Source: Mycolicibacterium hassiacum DSM 44199 (GTDB lineage Bacteria; Actinomycetota; Actinomycetes; Mycobacteriales; Mycobacteriaceae). From it: 64,000 bases of DNA. Made by a program: the position numbers and the translations under genes. Where the stretch lies: positions 5,022,001 to 5,086,000 of the forward strand of contig NZ_LR026975.1 in NCBI RefSeq assembly GCF_900603025.1. The letters run 5' to 3'. Below, one piece after another: positions 38,697-46,394 of this stretch. Positions within the stretch are counted from its first letter, which is position 1. Every line of letters starts with the position of its first letter. The notes beneath the pieces are model-generated. The model ran no database searches. It saw only the letters and a list, made by a program, of their open reading frames with translations, and was not told the DNA's origin.

Positions 38697-39353
38697 ATGC
38701 CGATCTCACCGATGTTCCCGCTGCAGGTGGCCATGCTGCCGGGTGAGCAACTGCCGCTGCGGATCTTCGAACCGCGCTACACCAAGCTGGTGACGGACTG
38801 CCTGGCCGCCGACGAGCCGGCGTTCGGGGTGGTGCTGATCGCCGCCGGGCGGGAGGTCGGCGGCGGGGACATCCGCAACAACGTCGGCGCGATGGCGCAC
38901 ATCGCCGAGTGCGCCGACTTCGGCAACGGCCGCTACCGGCTCAATTGCGTGATGGGCGAGCGGATCCGGGTGCTCGAATGGCACCCCGACGACCCGTATC
39001 CCCGGGCCGCCATCGAGGTCTGGCCGGACGAGCCGGGGGAGCCGGTGGACGTGGCCGCGATCCGCGACATCGAGGACCGGATGGTGGGGCTGTTCGAGCG
39101 GATCGGCGCGGCGCGGGGACGACCGGTCGACGGCCGCGCGGTGATCGCCGGCGCCGATGCGTCCGGTGACGTGTCGACGTGGGTGTACGCGCTGGCCTCG
39201 CGGCTGCCGATGGGCCAGGCCGACCGGTACGCGGTGCTGGCCGCCCCGACCGTCGCCGACCGGGTCGCCGCGTTGAGCGACGCGCTGGAAACCGTCTCGG
39301 CGATGGTGGAGTTCCAGCTGTCGGCGGGCGGTGGGGATCAGCCGGACCGCTAG
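38697..39353 (+). CDS. LON substrate-binding domain protein
   Basis: This 218-residue stand-alone LON N-terminal domain begins MPISPMFPLQVAMLPGEQLPLRIFEPRY, the classic motif. It continues with AFGVVLIA, GAMAHIAECADFGNGRYRL and GERIRVLEWHPDDPYPRA. A helical C-terminal part follows. No protease domain is attached, so it probably acts as a substrate-recognition or regulatory protein. It matches Rv0434. In M. tuberculosis the next gene is the CDC48-like ATPase Rv0435c, but here about 9.7 kb of other genes intervene. Its stop overlaps the end of the convergent methyltransferase gene by 4 bp. Confidence 0.9.
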   Translation: MPISPMFPLQVAMLPGEQLPLRIFEPRYTKLVTDCLAADEPAFGVVLIAAGREVGGGDIRNNVGAMAHIAECADFGNGRYRLNCVMGERIRVLEWHPDDPYPRAAIEVWPDEPGEPVDVAAIRDIEDRMVGLFERIGAARGRPVDGRAVIAGADASGDVSTWVYALASRLPMGQADRYAVLAAPTVADRVAALSDALETVSAMVEFQLSAGGGDQPDR

Positions 39354-40157
39354 CCGGTGAACCGGCCCTCGACGAACAGGGCCGGCGGAACCGACTGCGG
39401 CGCGCCGGGTTCGGGGCAGCGGTGATAGCGCAGCAGCAGTTCCTCGGCCGCCGTGCCGGACACCTCCCAGCCGTGACCGGAGAGCCACCGTTCGACATCG
39501 GGCGCCGAGGCCTGCACCCCGATCCGGCTGTCGGGCGCGCTGAGTTCGGTGACGGCGCCGAGCAGGGGGGCCGGATCCAGGTCCTCGGCGGCCCACGCGG
39601 TGGGCTGCGCCGGGTCGAAGCCCGCGTCGCGCAACGCCTGCGGCCAGTCGCCGGCCGGATCGACCGGCACCGCGACCCACCTCGCCGCCGGTGGCTCGGC
39701 GCGCAGGGTCTCGGCCTTGAACGCCAGAACCGTCGGCCGGTCGATCTCGTAGACCACGGTGTCCTCGACCCAGGGCAGCCGCCAGGCCCGCGCGTCCAGG
39801 CCGCAGCCCAGGTTCACCGCCTGCCGGATGCCGTGCGCACCGGCGGCGATGAAGAACTCGTCGAACCACTTGGTCCGCGCCGCCGCGTAATGGGCGGTCG
39901 AGCGGATCCGCGCGGCGGCCGCCGCGGCCGGCAGCGCCCCAGGACGTGGAAGTGGCGCTCGGCCGGGCGTTGACGGGGATCCGCGCGGCGGCCGCCGCGG
40001 CCGGCAGCGCCCAGCCGCGCGCCACCGCGGCGTCGACCAACAGCGCCGCGTACGGGTCGGTGAACAGGGGGCAGTCCGTTCCGGTCTCGAGCGTCCGGGC
40101 CCAGGCGGCGTCGAGCGCGGTCGCGCCGCCGGCGTCGTCGTCATCGGAACGGGCCAT
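39350..40157 (-). pseudogene. SAM-dependent methyltransferase (TIGR00027-like), frameshifted by 73-bp insertion
   Basis: The gene belongs to the mycobacterial class I methyltransferase family. The N-terminal 59 residues read from ATG 40157 (DCPLFTDPYAALLVDAAVA). The rest reads in another frame: RSTAHYAAARTKWFDEFFIA, the SAM motif QAVNLGCGLDARAWRLPW, YEIDRPTVLAFKAE and a normal C-terminus. The two parts join seamlessly at ARI-RSTAHY if 73 bp (a 36-bp direct repeat plus 37 bp) are removed. As written, the frame shifts and would give a long nonsense fusion. The gene is therefore a pseudogene, or the assembly has a local error. It lies 3' of the mnh operon on the same strand and overlaps mnhG by 17 bp. 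Confidence 0.8.
39904..40012. repeat. 36-bp direct repeat (two copies, 73-bp period)
   Basis: The copies at 39904-39939 and 39977-40012 are identical, begin GGATCCGCGCGGCGGCC and end GGCAGCGCCC. The 37 bp between them occur once. The structure disrupts the methyltransferase frame. Confidence 0.9.
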
Positions 40158-40503
40158 CACCACTTCCCTCGCCGAGCTCGGCGTCGTGGATCTCATCGGC
40201 GGTCAGCAGATCGCCGCGGACGTTCTGTTCCCGATATACCAGCTGTCCAACCCTGTTGGCGATCACCGGTGCGGTGATCACGGTGAACATGCCGGCCAGG
40301 ATGAGCATGCCGACGTCGATGTGGCCGCGCAGCTGCACGCCGGCGCCGGCCAGCACCAGCAGCAGCCCGAGCACCTGCGGTTTGGAGGCGGCGTGCATCC
40401 GGGTCAGGGTGTCGGGGAACCGCACGATGCCGATGGCGGCGGTCAGCGCCAGCGCGCTGCCGGCGAGCACCAGCACGGCGGTGATGACATCGGCAATGTT
40501 CAT
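40141..40503 (-). CDS. mnhG: Mrp/Mnh cation antiporter subunit G
   Basis: This 120-residue subunit has three membrane segments and the PhaG/MnhG signature IVRFPDTLTRMHAASKPQVLGLLLVL. The C-terminal tail is cytoplasmic and acidic. It is coupled to mnhF by overlapping start and stop codons (ATGA at 40500-40503). It is the last gene of the mnhA-C-D-E-F-G operon; its stop lies inside the start of the broken methyltransferase gene. Confidence 0.93.
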   Translation of the reverse strand: MNIADVITAVLVLAGSALALTAAIGIVRFPDTLTRMHAASKPQVLGLLLVLAGAGVQLRGHIDVGMLILAGMFTVITAPVIANRVGQLVYREQNVRGDLLTADEIHDAELGEGSGDGPFR

Positions 40504-40772
40504 CGCGGTCTCCGCTTGACGTCGGGAACCCGGAACCGGGCCACGCTCACGGTGCCGATGAAGCTGATCAGCGCCAGCGCGGTCAACCCGTAGGTGACCG
40601 TGGAGTCGCCGCTGTAACCGGCCCAGGCGCCGATGCCGCACATCGCCACCGCCACCAGGGTGTCCACCGCGACCAGGCGGTCCAGCGTGCTCGGGCCGGC
40701 CAGCAGCCGGTACATGGTCACCGCGGCGGCGGCGGTCAGCATGACCGCGACGATGGTCCACACGATGGTCAT
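40500..40772 (-). CDS. mnhF: Mrp/Mnh cation antiporter subunit F
   Basis: This 90-residue subunit has three membrane helices and the MnhF motif RLLAGPSTLDRLVAVDTLVAVAMCGIGAW. The conserved Asp residues in the second helix (DRLVAVD) are thought to be important for transport in the family. It is coupled to mnhE and mnhG by 4-bp overlaps. Confidence 0.93.
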   Translation of the reverse strand: MTIVWTIVAVMLTAAAAVTMYRLLAGPSTLDRLVAVDTLVAVAMCGIGAWAGYSGDSTVTYGLTALALISFIGTVSVARFRVPDVKRRPR

Positions 40773-41311
40773 GACGCGTTCTCCGAGTCGTGTTTGGGCG
40801 CCGGGCGCCAGTCCTCGGGCCGTTCGAAGGCGGCGATCAGCAGCCGTTCGACGTCGGCGACCTGGCGGTAGAACCGCTCCACGGCGCGGTCCGAACCGAC
40901 GTCGATCACGTGCATGTACAGCACCCGGCGCACCTGGTCGATCTCCAGCACGATCGACCCGGGGATCAGGTTGAAGATGTTGACCGCCAGCGCCAGCACC
41001 AGATCCGATTTCAGGTTCAGCCGCGCCCGCAGCACCGCCGACAGCGGGGGGTGGGGCTTCAGCGCCAGCACGGCCACCTGGAACGACGACTTGATCAGGT
41101 AGTAGGCGACGGTCAACAGCAGCCGGATCAGCGACAGCGGGTGCAGCCGGCCCTCGACCGGCACATCCGGCAGCGGCAGCAGGATCGTGATCAGCAGCGC
41201 CACCGCCAGCCCGGAGAGCACGTTGGCCGGTGAGAAGGTGCCCCACAACAGGTTCCAGACCAGCACCAGCCAGCACAGCACCCAGATGCGCAGCGCGACC
41301 TGGCGGGTCAT
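40769..41311 (-). CDS. mnhE: Mrp/Mnh cation antiporter subunit E
   Basis: This 180-residue subunit has two or three N-terminal membrane segments (ALRIWVLCWLVLVWNLLWGTF) and a cytoplasmic domain with the MnhE motif LALAVNIFNLIPGSIVLEID, followed by LYMHVIDVG. It overlaps mnhD and mnhF by four bases each. MnhE is needed for complex assembly. Its acidic C-terminal tail ends in SENAS. Confidence 0.92.
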   Translation of the reverse strand: MTRQVALRIWVLCWLVLVWNLLWGTFSPANVLSGLAVALLITILLPLPDVPVEGRLHPLSLIRLLLTVAYYLIKSSFQVAVLALKPHPPLSAVLRARLNLKSDLVLALAVNIFNLIPGSIVLEIDQVRRVLYMHVIDVGSDRAVERFYRQVADVERLLIAAFERPEDWRPAPKHDSENAS

Positions 41312-42903
41312 TGCGGCCCCACCACCGCGGTGATGTACTGCCCGCGTTCGAGCACCTCGGCGGCGGCCCGCTCGCTGTAGCCGAAGATCGGGCCGGCCAG
41401 CACGGTCAGCGCCAGCCCGACCACGATCAGCGCCCCGGTGGGCACCAGCATGCCGGCCGGCATCGGGCCGACGTGGTCGCGGTCGACGAACTGGATGTCC
41501 TCGGGCTCCTCGAGCAGCGCCGACGGGGTGGCCGACGCCAGGTGCCCTTCCGGCGCGTCCTCGCGGGACCGCCAGAACGCCTTGGTCCACACCCGGGCCA
41601 CCACGTACAGCGTCAGCAGGCTGGTCACCACGCCGCCGGCCACCAGCATCCAGGCCAGCGCCGAACCGTCCTGCGCACCGGCCTGCAGCAGCGCCACCTT
41701 GCCGATGAACCCGGAGAACGGCGGTATCCCGCCGAGATTCAGCGCGGGCACCACGAACACGAACGCCAGCAGCGGGCTGGCGGCGGCCAGGCCGCCGAGC
41801 CGCTGCAGCGTCGACGCCCCCGCCTGCCGCTCGATCAGGCCGACCACCAAAAACAGCGTGGTCTGCACCAGAATGTGGTGCGCCACATAGTAGATCGCGC
41901 CGGACATGCCGGTCTGGTTGGACACCGCGACGCCGAACACCATGTAGCCGATGTGGCTGACCAGGGTGAACGACAGCAACCGCTTGATGTCGCTCTGCGC
42001 GATCGCGCCGAGGATGCCGACCAGCATGGTCAGCAGCGCCGCGATCATCAGCACCGAGTCCAGCCCGCCGTCGGGGAACAACAGCGAGTGCGCCCGGATG
42101 ATCGCGTACACACCGACCTTGGTCAGCAACCCGGCGAACACCGCGGTGACGGGTGCGGGCGCGGTGGGGTAGGAGTCGGGCAACCAGGCCGACAGCGGGA
42201 ACACCGCGGCCTTGATCCCGAACGCCACCATCAGCACCGCGAACAACGCGGAGCGGGTGCCGGGCTCGAGGTGGTCCAGGCGCAGCGCCAGCGCGGCCAG
42301 GTTCAGCGTCCCGGTGGCCGCGTAGACCAGCGCGATGCCGAACAGGAAGATCAGCGACGAGACCATCGACACCATCACGTAGGAGATGCCGGCCCGGACC
42401 CGGTCCTTGCTGGCCCCGATGGTCAACAGCACGAAGCTCGCCGACAGCAGCACCTCGAAGCCGACGAACAGGTTGAACAGGTCGCCGGCCAGGAACGCCA
42501 TGCACACACCCGCCGACAGCACCAGGTAGGTGGGCAGGAAGATGGAGACCGGCTGGCGATCGTCGCCGTCGCGGATACCCTGGCCGATGGCGTAGAGCGC
42601 CACCGCCAGCAGCACGATCGACGACACCACCAGCATCAGCGCGCTCAGCCGATCCACCACCAGGGTGATGCCCAACGGCCCCATCCCGGATTCGGTCTGG
42701 CCCCAGCCGCCGACGTTGAGCACCAGCGTGCCGTCGCGGTCGGCGAGCCGCAGCAGCATCGCGCACACCACCACAACGATCGACAGGGCGGCCAGCGCGA
42801 TCACCCGTTGCAGCCGCGGGCGGCGGCCGGCGAACAGGGTCGCGGCGCCGGCCAGGGTGGGCACCAGCACCGGCAGCGGGGTCAGGGCGGCGGCGAGCGT
42901 CAC
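41308..42903 (-). CDS. mnhD: Mrp/Mnh cation antiporter subunit D
   Basis: This 531-residue protein is an NADH-dehydrogenase-like (NuoM/N-type) channel subunit with about 14 membrane spans. Family sequences include FLAGDLFNLFVGFEVLLSASFVLL, the Lys-containing TM stretch VAFGIKAAVFPLSAWLPDSYPTAPAPVTAVFAGLLTKVGVYAI and LSFTLVSHIGYMVFGVAV. The Lys/His chain is expected to form the proton path. It starts at GTG 42903, overlapping the mnhC stop. With MnhA it forms the transport core of the Na+(K+)/H+ antiporter. Confidence 0.94.
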   Translation of the reverse strand: MTLAAALTPLPVLVPTLAGAATLFAGRRPRLQRVIALAALSIVVVVCAMLLRLADRDGTLVLNVGGWGQTESGMGPLGITLVVDRLSALMLVVSSIVLLAVALYAIGQGIRDGDDRQPVSIFLPTYLVLSAGVCMAFLAGDLFNLFVGFEVLLSASFVLLTIGASKDRVRAGISYVMVSMVSSLIFLFGIALVYAATGTLNLAALALRLDHLEPGTRSALFAVLMVAFGIKAAVFPLSAWLPDSYPTAPAPVTAVFAGLLTKVGVYAIIRAHSLLFPDGGLDSVLMIAALLTMLVGILGAIAQSDIKRLLSFTLVSHIGYMVFGVAVSNQTGMSGAIYYVAHHILVQTTLFLVVGLIERQAGASTLQRLGGLAAASPLLAFVFVVPALNLGGIPPFSGFIGKVALLQAGAQDGSALAWMLVAGGVVTSLLTLYVVARVWTKAFWRSREDAPEGHLASATPSALLEEPEDIQFVDRDHVGPMPAGMLVPTGALIVVGLALTVLAGPIFGYSERAAAEVLERGQYITAVVGPQ

Positions 42904-43370
42904 TTCGAGCCCTCGAATCCGGGGATCGCGTCGAGTTCGTCGGGCAGATCGGTGTCGCGCGGCATCTCCGTGCGCGGACGGTCGGCGCCGAGGGTGACCT
43001 CGTCGGTGGCCGCCATCTCCGACACACGCGCGTCCTCGGGGTCGGGGCCCACCTCCTCCTCGGTGGTCAGCCGGTAGGACCGGTAGGCCATCGCCAGCAC
43101 GAACGCCGCGACCCCCATGGTGATGACGATCGCGGTGAGGATCATGGCCTGCGCGAGCGGATCGGCGGTGACCTCCTGCCCGTCGCTGGTGCGCCCGCGG
43201 ATCGGCGGATTGCCAGACGGGCCGCCCGCCACGATGATCAGCAGGTTGACCGCGTTGCCGATCAGCAACAGCCCCAACAACATCCGGGTCAGGTTGCGTT
43301 CGAGCAGCAGGTACACCCCGGCGCTGGTGAGTCCGCCGATCAGTACAAGCGGAACGATGTTCGTGGTCAT
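42900..43370 (-). CDS. mnhC: Mrp/Mnh cation antiporter subunit C
   Basis: This 156-residue NuoK-like subunit has three helices, with the motif LTRMLLGLLLIGNAVNLLIIVAGG and ADPLAQAMILTAIVITMGVAAF. The C-terminal ~50 residues are an acidic cytoplasmic tail (DRPRTEMPRDTDLPDELD), longer than usual for NuoK. ATG at 43370 overlaps the mnhA stop. Confidence 0.93.
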   Translation of the reverse strand: MTTNIVPLVLIGGLTSAGVYLLLERNLTRMLLGLLLIGNAVNLLIIVAGGPSGNPPIRGRTSDGQEVTADPLAQAMILTAIVITMGVAAFVLAMAYRSYRLTTEEEVGPDPEDARVSEMAATDEVTLGADRPRTEMPRDTDLPDELDAIPGFEGSK

Positions 43371-46249
43371 CGGGTGCTCACCAGTGTTTTCTCCTCGCCC
43401 AGTTCGGCGTCGATGCGGGCGCCGAGACTGCGCAGTACGTCCAGGACCAGACCGACCACGATGAGGTACACACCGAGGTCGAAGAACAGTGCGGTGACGA
43501 ACTTGACCGTGCCCAGCACCGGCAGCTGGACCTCGATCAGCGCCGACGACAGCGCCGGCGCGCCCACCAGCACCGAAACCAGCGCGGTGCCCGCCGACAG
43601 CGACAGCCCGAGGCCGAGGATCTTGCCGGCGTCGAGCGGCAGCGTCTCGCCGAGTTCGTAACGCCCGCCGGCCAGATAGCGCAACACCAGCGCCAGACCG
43701 GCGGTCAGCCCGCCGGAGAACCCGCCGCCGGGGGTGTTGTGGCCGGCGAAGAAGAAGTACGCCGACAGCACCATGATCAGCGGGAAGATCACCCGGGTGG
43801 CGACCTCGAGGATCAGCGACCGGTGCCGCGGGTCGCGCAGTTCGCTGCCGCGCAGCCAGGTGACGTCGCCGGCGGCGGGGCTGTAGGCGACGTACTTCGG
43901 CAGCACCCCGATGTCCGGCTGGCCGACCGCGGGCACCCGCGGTGCCGCGCCGAACCGGCGGTGCCGGAACACCATGGAGGCCACCCCGGTCGCGGCGACC
44001 AGCAGCACCATGATCTCGCCCATGGTGTCCCAGGCCCGGATGTCGACCAGGATCACGTTGACGGTGTTGGCCCCGTGCCCCAGGAAATACGCTGCGTCGG
44101 GCAGCAATTCGGCGATCGGCCGGCCGCTGCGGGCCGCGGTGGCGTAGCTGGCCAGGACGGTGACGGTGGTGCCCACCGCCAGCGCCAACACGATCCGGGG
44201 CCACCGGTAGCGGCGCATGTACACCCGGTCCGCCTCGGCCGGCAGGGTGCGCAGCACCAGCACGAAGATCACCAGTGTGAGCGTCTCGACCAGGAACTGG
44301 GTCAGCGCCAGATCGGGGGCGCCGTGGAACGCGAACAGCGCGCCGCAGCCGTAGCCGGTGACCCCGACCAGCAGCACCGCGGCGAGCCGGTTGCGCATCA
44401 CGGTCGCGGCCAGCGCGGCGGCCAGGATGATCAACCCGATCACCACCTGCAGCGGTGACTCCCACAGCGCGAACTCCGGCCGGTTGCGCGCCCCGAACAC
44501 CAGCGCCGCGAGCGGCAGCAGCACCAGGGTGGACAGGATCACCGACTGGGTGACCGGGATCGACCCGCGCTGGGTGAGCGCGGTCAACTCCACCGACACC
44601 CGGTCCAGCCCGCGCACCACCGCGTCGTAGATCCGGTCGGCGTTGCCCAGCGGATCGCGCACGGTGCGCAGCCGACGCAGCCGTTCGCGGCCGAAGTAGG
44701 CGCCCGTGCCGGCGGCCAGCACCAGTGCCGACAGCAGCAGCGGCAGGTTCACCCCGTGCCACAGCGCCAGGTGGTAGCCGGCGCCGCCGGGCAGCTGCGC
44801 GACGTAGTCGCCGAGCAGGTCGTCCATCGCCTCCGGCCACAGCCCGAACAGCAGCCCGGCGGCGGCCAGGATGGCCGGCGGGATCAGGAAGCTGGTGGCC
44901 GGCCGGTGCATCTCGGCGACCCGCCGGCTCGGCTGGGGCTCGCCCTTGCGGGCGAACGCCCCGTGCAGGAACCGCAGGGAGTAGATCGTGGTGAACACCG
45001 AGCCCAGCGCCAGCCCGGCCAGCACGACCGGTGCGGCCCGCCCCAGGGTGGGGCTGTGCAGCACCGTCTCGAAGTCGGCCTCCTTGGCGACGAACCCGAA
45101 GAACGGCGGCAGCGCGGCCATGCTGGCCATCGCCGCGGCGGCGATGACGAACAGCGGTCTGGACCGGCTGCCCAGCCAGGCCAGCCGGCGGATGTCGCGG
45201 GTGCCGGTGCTGTGGTCGATGATGCCGACCACCATGAACAGCGCCGCCTTGAACATCGCGTGCGCGCACAGCATCGCCAGCCCGGCCAGCATCATGTCGG
45301 CCCCGCCGGCCCCGACCATGGTGGTGATCAGCCCGAGCTGGCTCACCGTGCCGAACGCCAGGATCAGCTTGAGGTCGTACTCGCGCACCGCCCGCCAGCC
45401 GGCCAGCAGCATGGTCGCCACCCCGAGCGTGACCACCATCGGTCGCCACACCGCGAAGTCGGCGAACCCGGGCGTCATCCGGGCGATCAGGTAGACCCCG
45501 GCCTTGACCATCGCGGCCGCGTGCAGATAGGCGCTGACCGGGGTCGGGGCGGCCATCGCGCCGGGCAGCCAGAAGTGCAGCGGCACGATCGCCGACTTGG
45601 ACAGCGCCCCGACGAGCACCAGCACCACCGCGATCGACGCCGCCAGCCCGGTGGGCGGGTGCGCGATCAGCTCGGACAGCCGGTAGGTGCCGGCCTGGTT
45701 GCCGAGCATGATGATGCCGGCCAGCATGGCCAGCCCGCCCAGCGTGGTGACCAGCAGCGCCTGGGTGGCGGCCCGGCGGCTGGTTGCCCGCTCGGCGTAG
45801 TGACCGACCAGCAGGAACGACAGCACCGTGGTGATCTCCCAGAACACGTACAGCACCAGGGCGTTGTCGCTGATCACCAGGCCGAACATGGCGCCGGCGA
45901 AGGCCACCATCTCGGCGGCGAAGCTGGGCAGCCGGTTCTCGGTGTGGCCGTCGTGGTGGCGGAAGTACTGGGCGCAGTAGAACAGGATCAGCGCGCCGAT
46001 CGCCAGCACCAGCACGCTCATGATCGCCGCGAGCGCGTCGAACCGCAGCGCGATGTCCATCGACAGTTCGGGCACCCAGGGGATCGTGACGGTACTGGCC
46101 CGGTCGGAACCGGGCCAGTTGGTCACCACCCAGATCAGGGAGCCCAGCGGCACCAGCGCCAGCGGATAGAACGCTCGCCTGCCCCACAGGTACACCAGCA
46201 GCGGCGCCAGCGCGGTGGCGGCCCCGTGGGCGAGCAGGATGGCGAGCAT
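43367..46249 (-). CDS. mnhA: Mrp/Mnh cation antiporter subunit A fused to B domain
   Basis: This 960-residue protein starts at ATG 46249. The first ~500 residues are a NuoL-type antiporter domain (EITTVLSFLLVGHYAERATSRRAATQALLVTTLGG, SKSAIVPLHFWLPGAMAAPTPVSAYLHAAAMVKAG). A DUF4040-type middle domain follows (GYGCGALFAFHGAPDLALTQFLVETLTLVIFVLVLRTLP). The C-terminal ~145 residues are an MnhB domain (VIFPLIMVLSAYFFFAGHNTPGGGFSGGLTAGLAL). So A and B are one polypeptide, as in group 2 Mrp systems, and there is no separate mnhB. It is the promoter-proximal gene of the operon. The complex exchanges Na+ or K+ for protons at the membrane. Confidence 0.94.
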   Translation of the reverse strand: MLAILLAHGAATALAPLLVYLWGRRAFYPLALVPLGSLIWVVTNWPGSDRASTVTIPWVPELSMDIALRFDALAAIMSVLVLAIGALILFYCAQYFRHHDGHTENRLPSFAAEMVAFAGAMFGLVISDNALVLYVFWEITTVLSFLLVGHYAERATSRRAATQALLVTTLGGLAMLAGIIMLGNQAGTYRLSELIAHPPTGLAASIAVVLVLVGALSKSAIVPLHFWLPGAMAAPTPVSAYLHAAAMVKAGVYLIARMTPGFADFAVWRPMVVTLGVATMLLAGWRAVREYDLKLILAFGTVSQLGLITTMVGAGGADMMLAGLAMLCAHAMFKAALFMVVGIIDHSTGTRDIRRLAWLGSRSRPLFVIAAAAMASMAALPPFFGFVAKEADFETVLHSPTLGRAAPVVLAGLALGSVFTTIYSLRFLHGAFARKGEPQPSRRVAEMHRPATSFLIPPAILAAAGLLFGLWPEAMDDLLGDYVAQLPGGAGYHLALWHGVNLPLLLSALVLAAGTGAYFGRERLRRLRTVRDPLGNADRIYDAVVRGLDRVSVELTALTQRGSIPVTQSVILSTLVLLPLAALVFGARNRPEFALWESPLQVVIGLIILAAALAATVMRNRLAAVLLVGVTGYGCGALFAFHGAPDLALTQFLVETLTLVIFVLVLRTLPAEADRVYMRRYRWPRIVLALAVGTTVTVLASYATAARSGRPIAELLPDAAYFLGHGANTVNVILVDIRAWDTMGEIMVLLVAATGVASMVFRHRRFGAAPRVPAVGQPDIGVLPKYVAYSPAAGDVTWLRGSELRDPRHRSLILEVATRVIFPLIMVLSAYFFFAGHNTPGGGFSGGLTAGLALVLRYLAGGRYELGETLPLDAGKILGLGLSLSAGTALVSVLVGAPALSSALIEVQLPVLGTVKFVTALFFDLGVYLIVVGLVLDVLRSLGARIDAELGEEKTLVSTR

Positions 46250-46341
46250 GGCACTCCGATCGGGTGGGTGGTCGGGGTGTCAGCCGTCGTCAATCTCCGT
46301 GACTGGCTTGGCTGAGACAAAGTTTACGGGTAGGCGCTGCG

Positions 46342-46365
46342 GCTACGACTCGAGGTCGTTAGCCA
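46342..46365 (-). terminator. Inverted repeat between the acyltransferase gene and mnhA
   Basis: GGCTACGAC-TCGA-GGTCGTTAGCC forms a stem with one bulged base, 30 bp after the acyltransferase stop and about 93 bp before mnhA. It could end acyltransferase transcription or act as an operator for mnhA. No T-tract is present. Confidence 0.4.
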
Positions 46366-46394
46366 GCCTCATTAGTTGGGGCTGGTCGCGGGTG

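Noticed and set aside
38706..40196. 483-residue frame running from the methyltransferase start through the LON gene antisense
   Set aside because: Only the first ~59 residues are methyltransferase; the rest is the shifted frame caused by the 73-bp insertion.
42900..46187. 1095-residue minus-strand frame across mnhA and mnhC
   Set aside because: It ends as mnhC, but most of it is mnhA in another frame; mnhA itself reads as a clean 960-residue NuoL/MnhB-type protein.
44756..46315. 519-residue plus-strand frame opposite mnhA
   Set aside because: Gln/His/Arg-rich antisense translation of a membrane protein gene, without motifs or a start signal.
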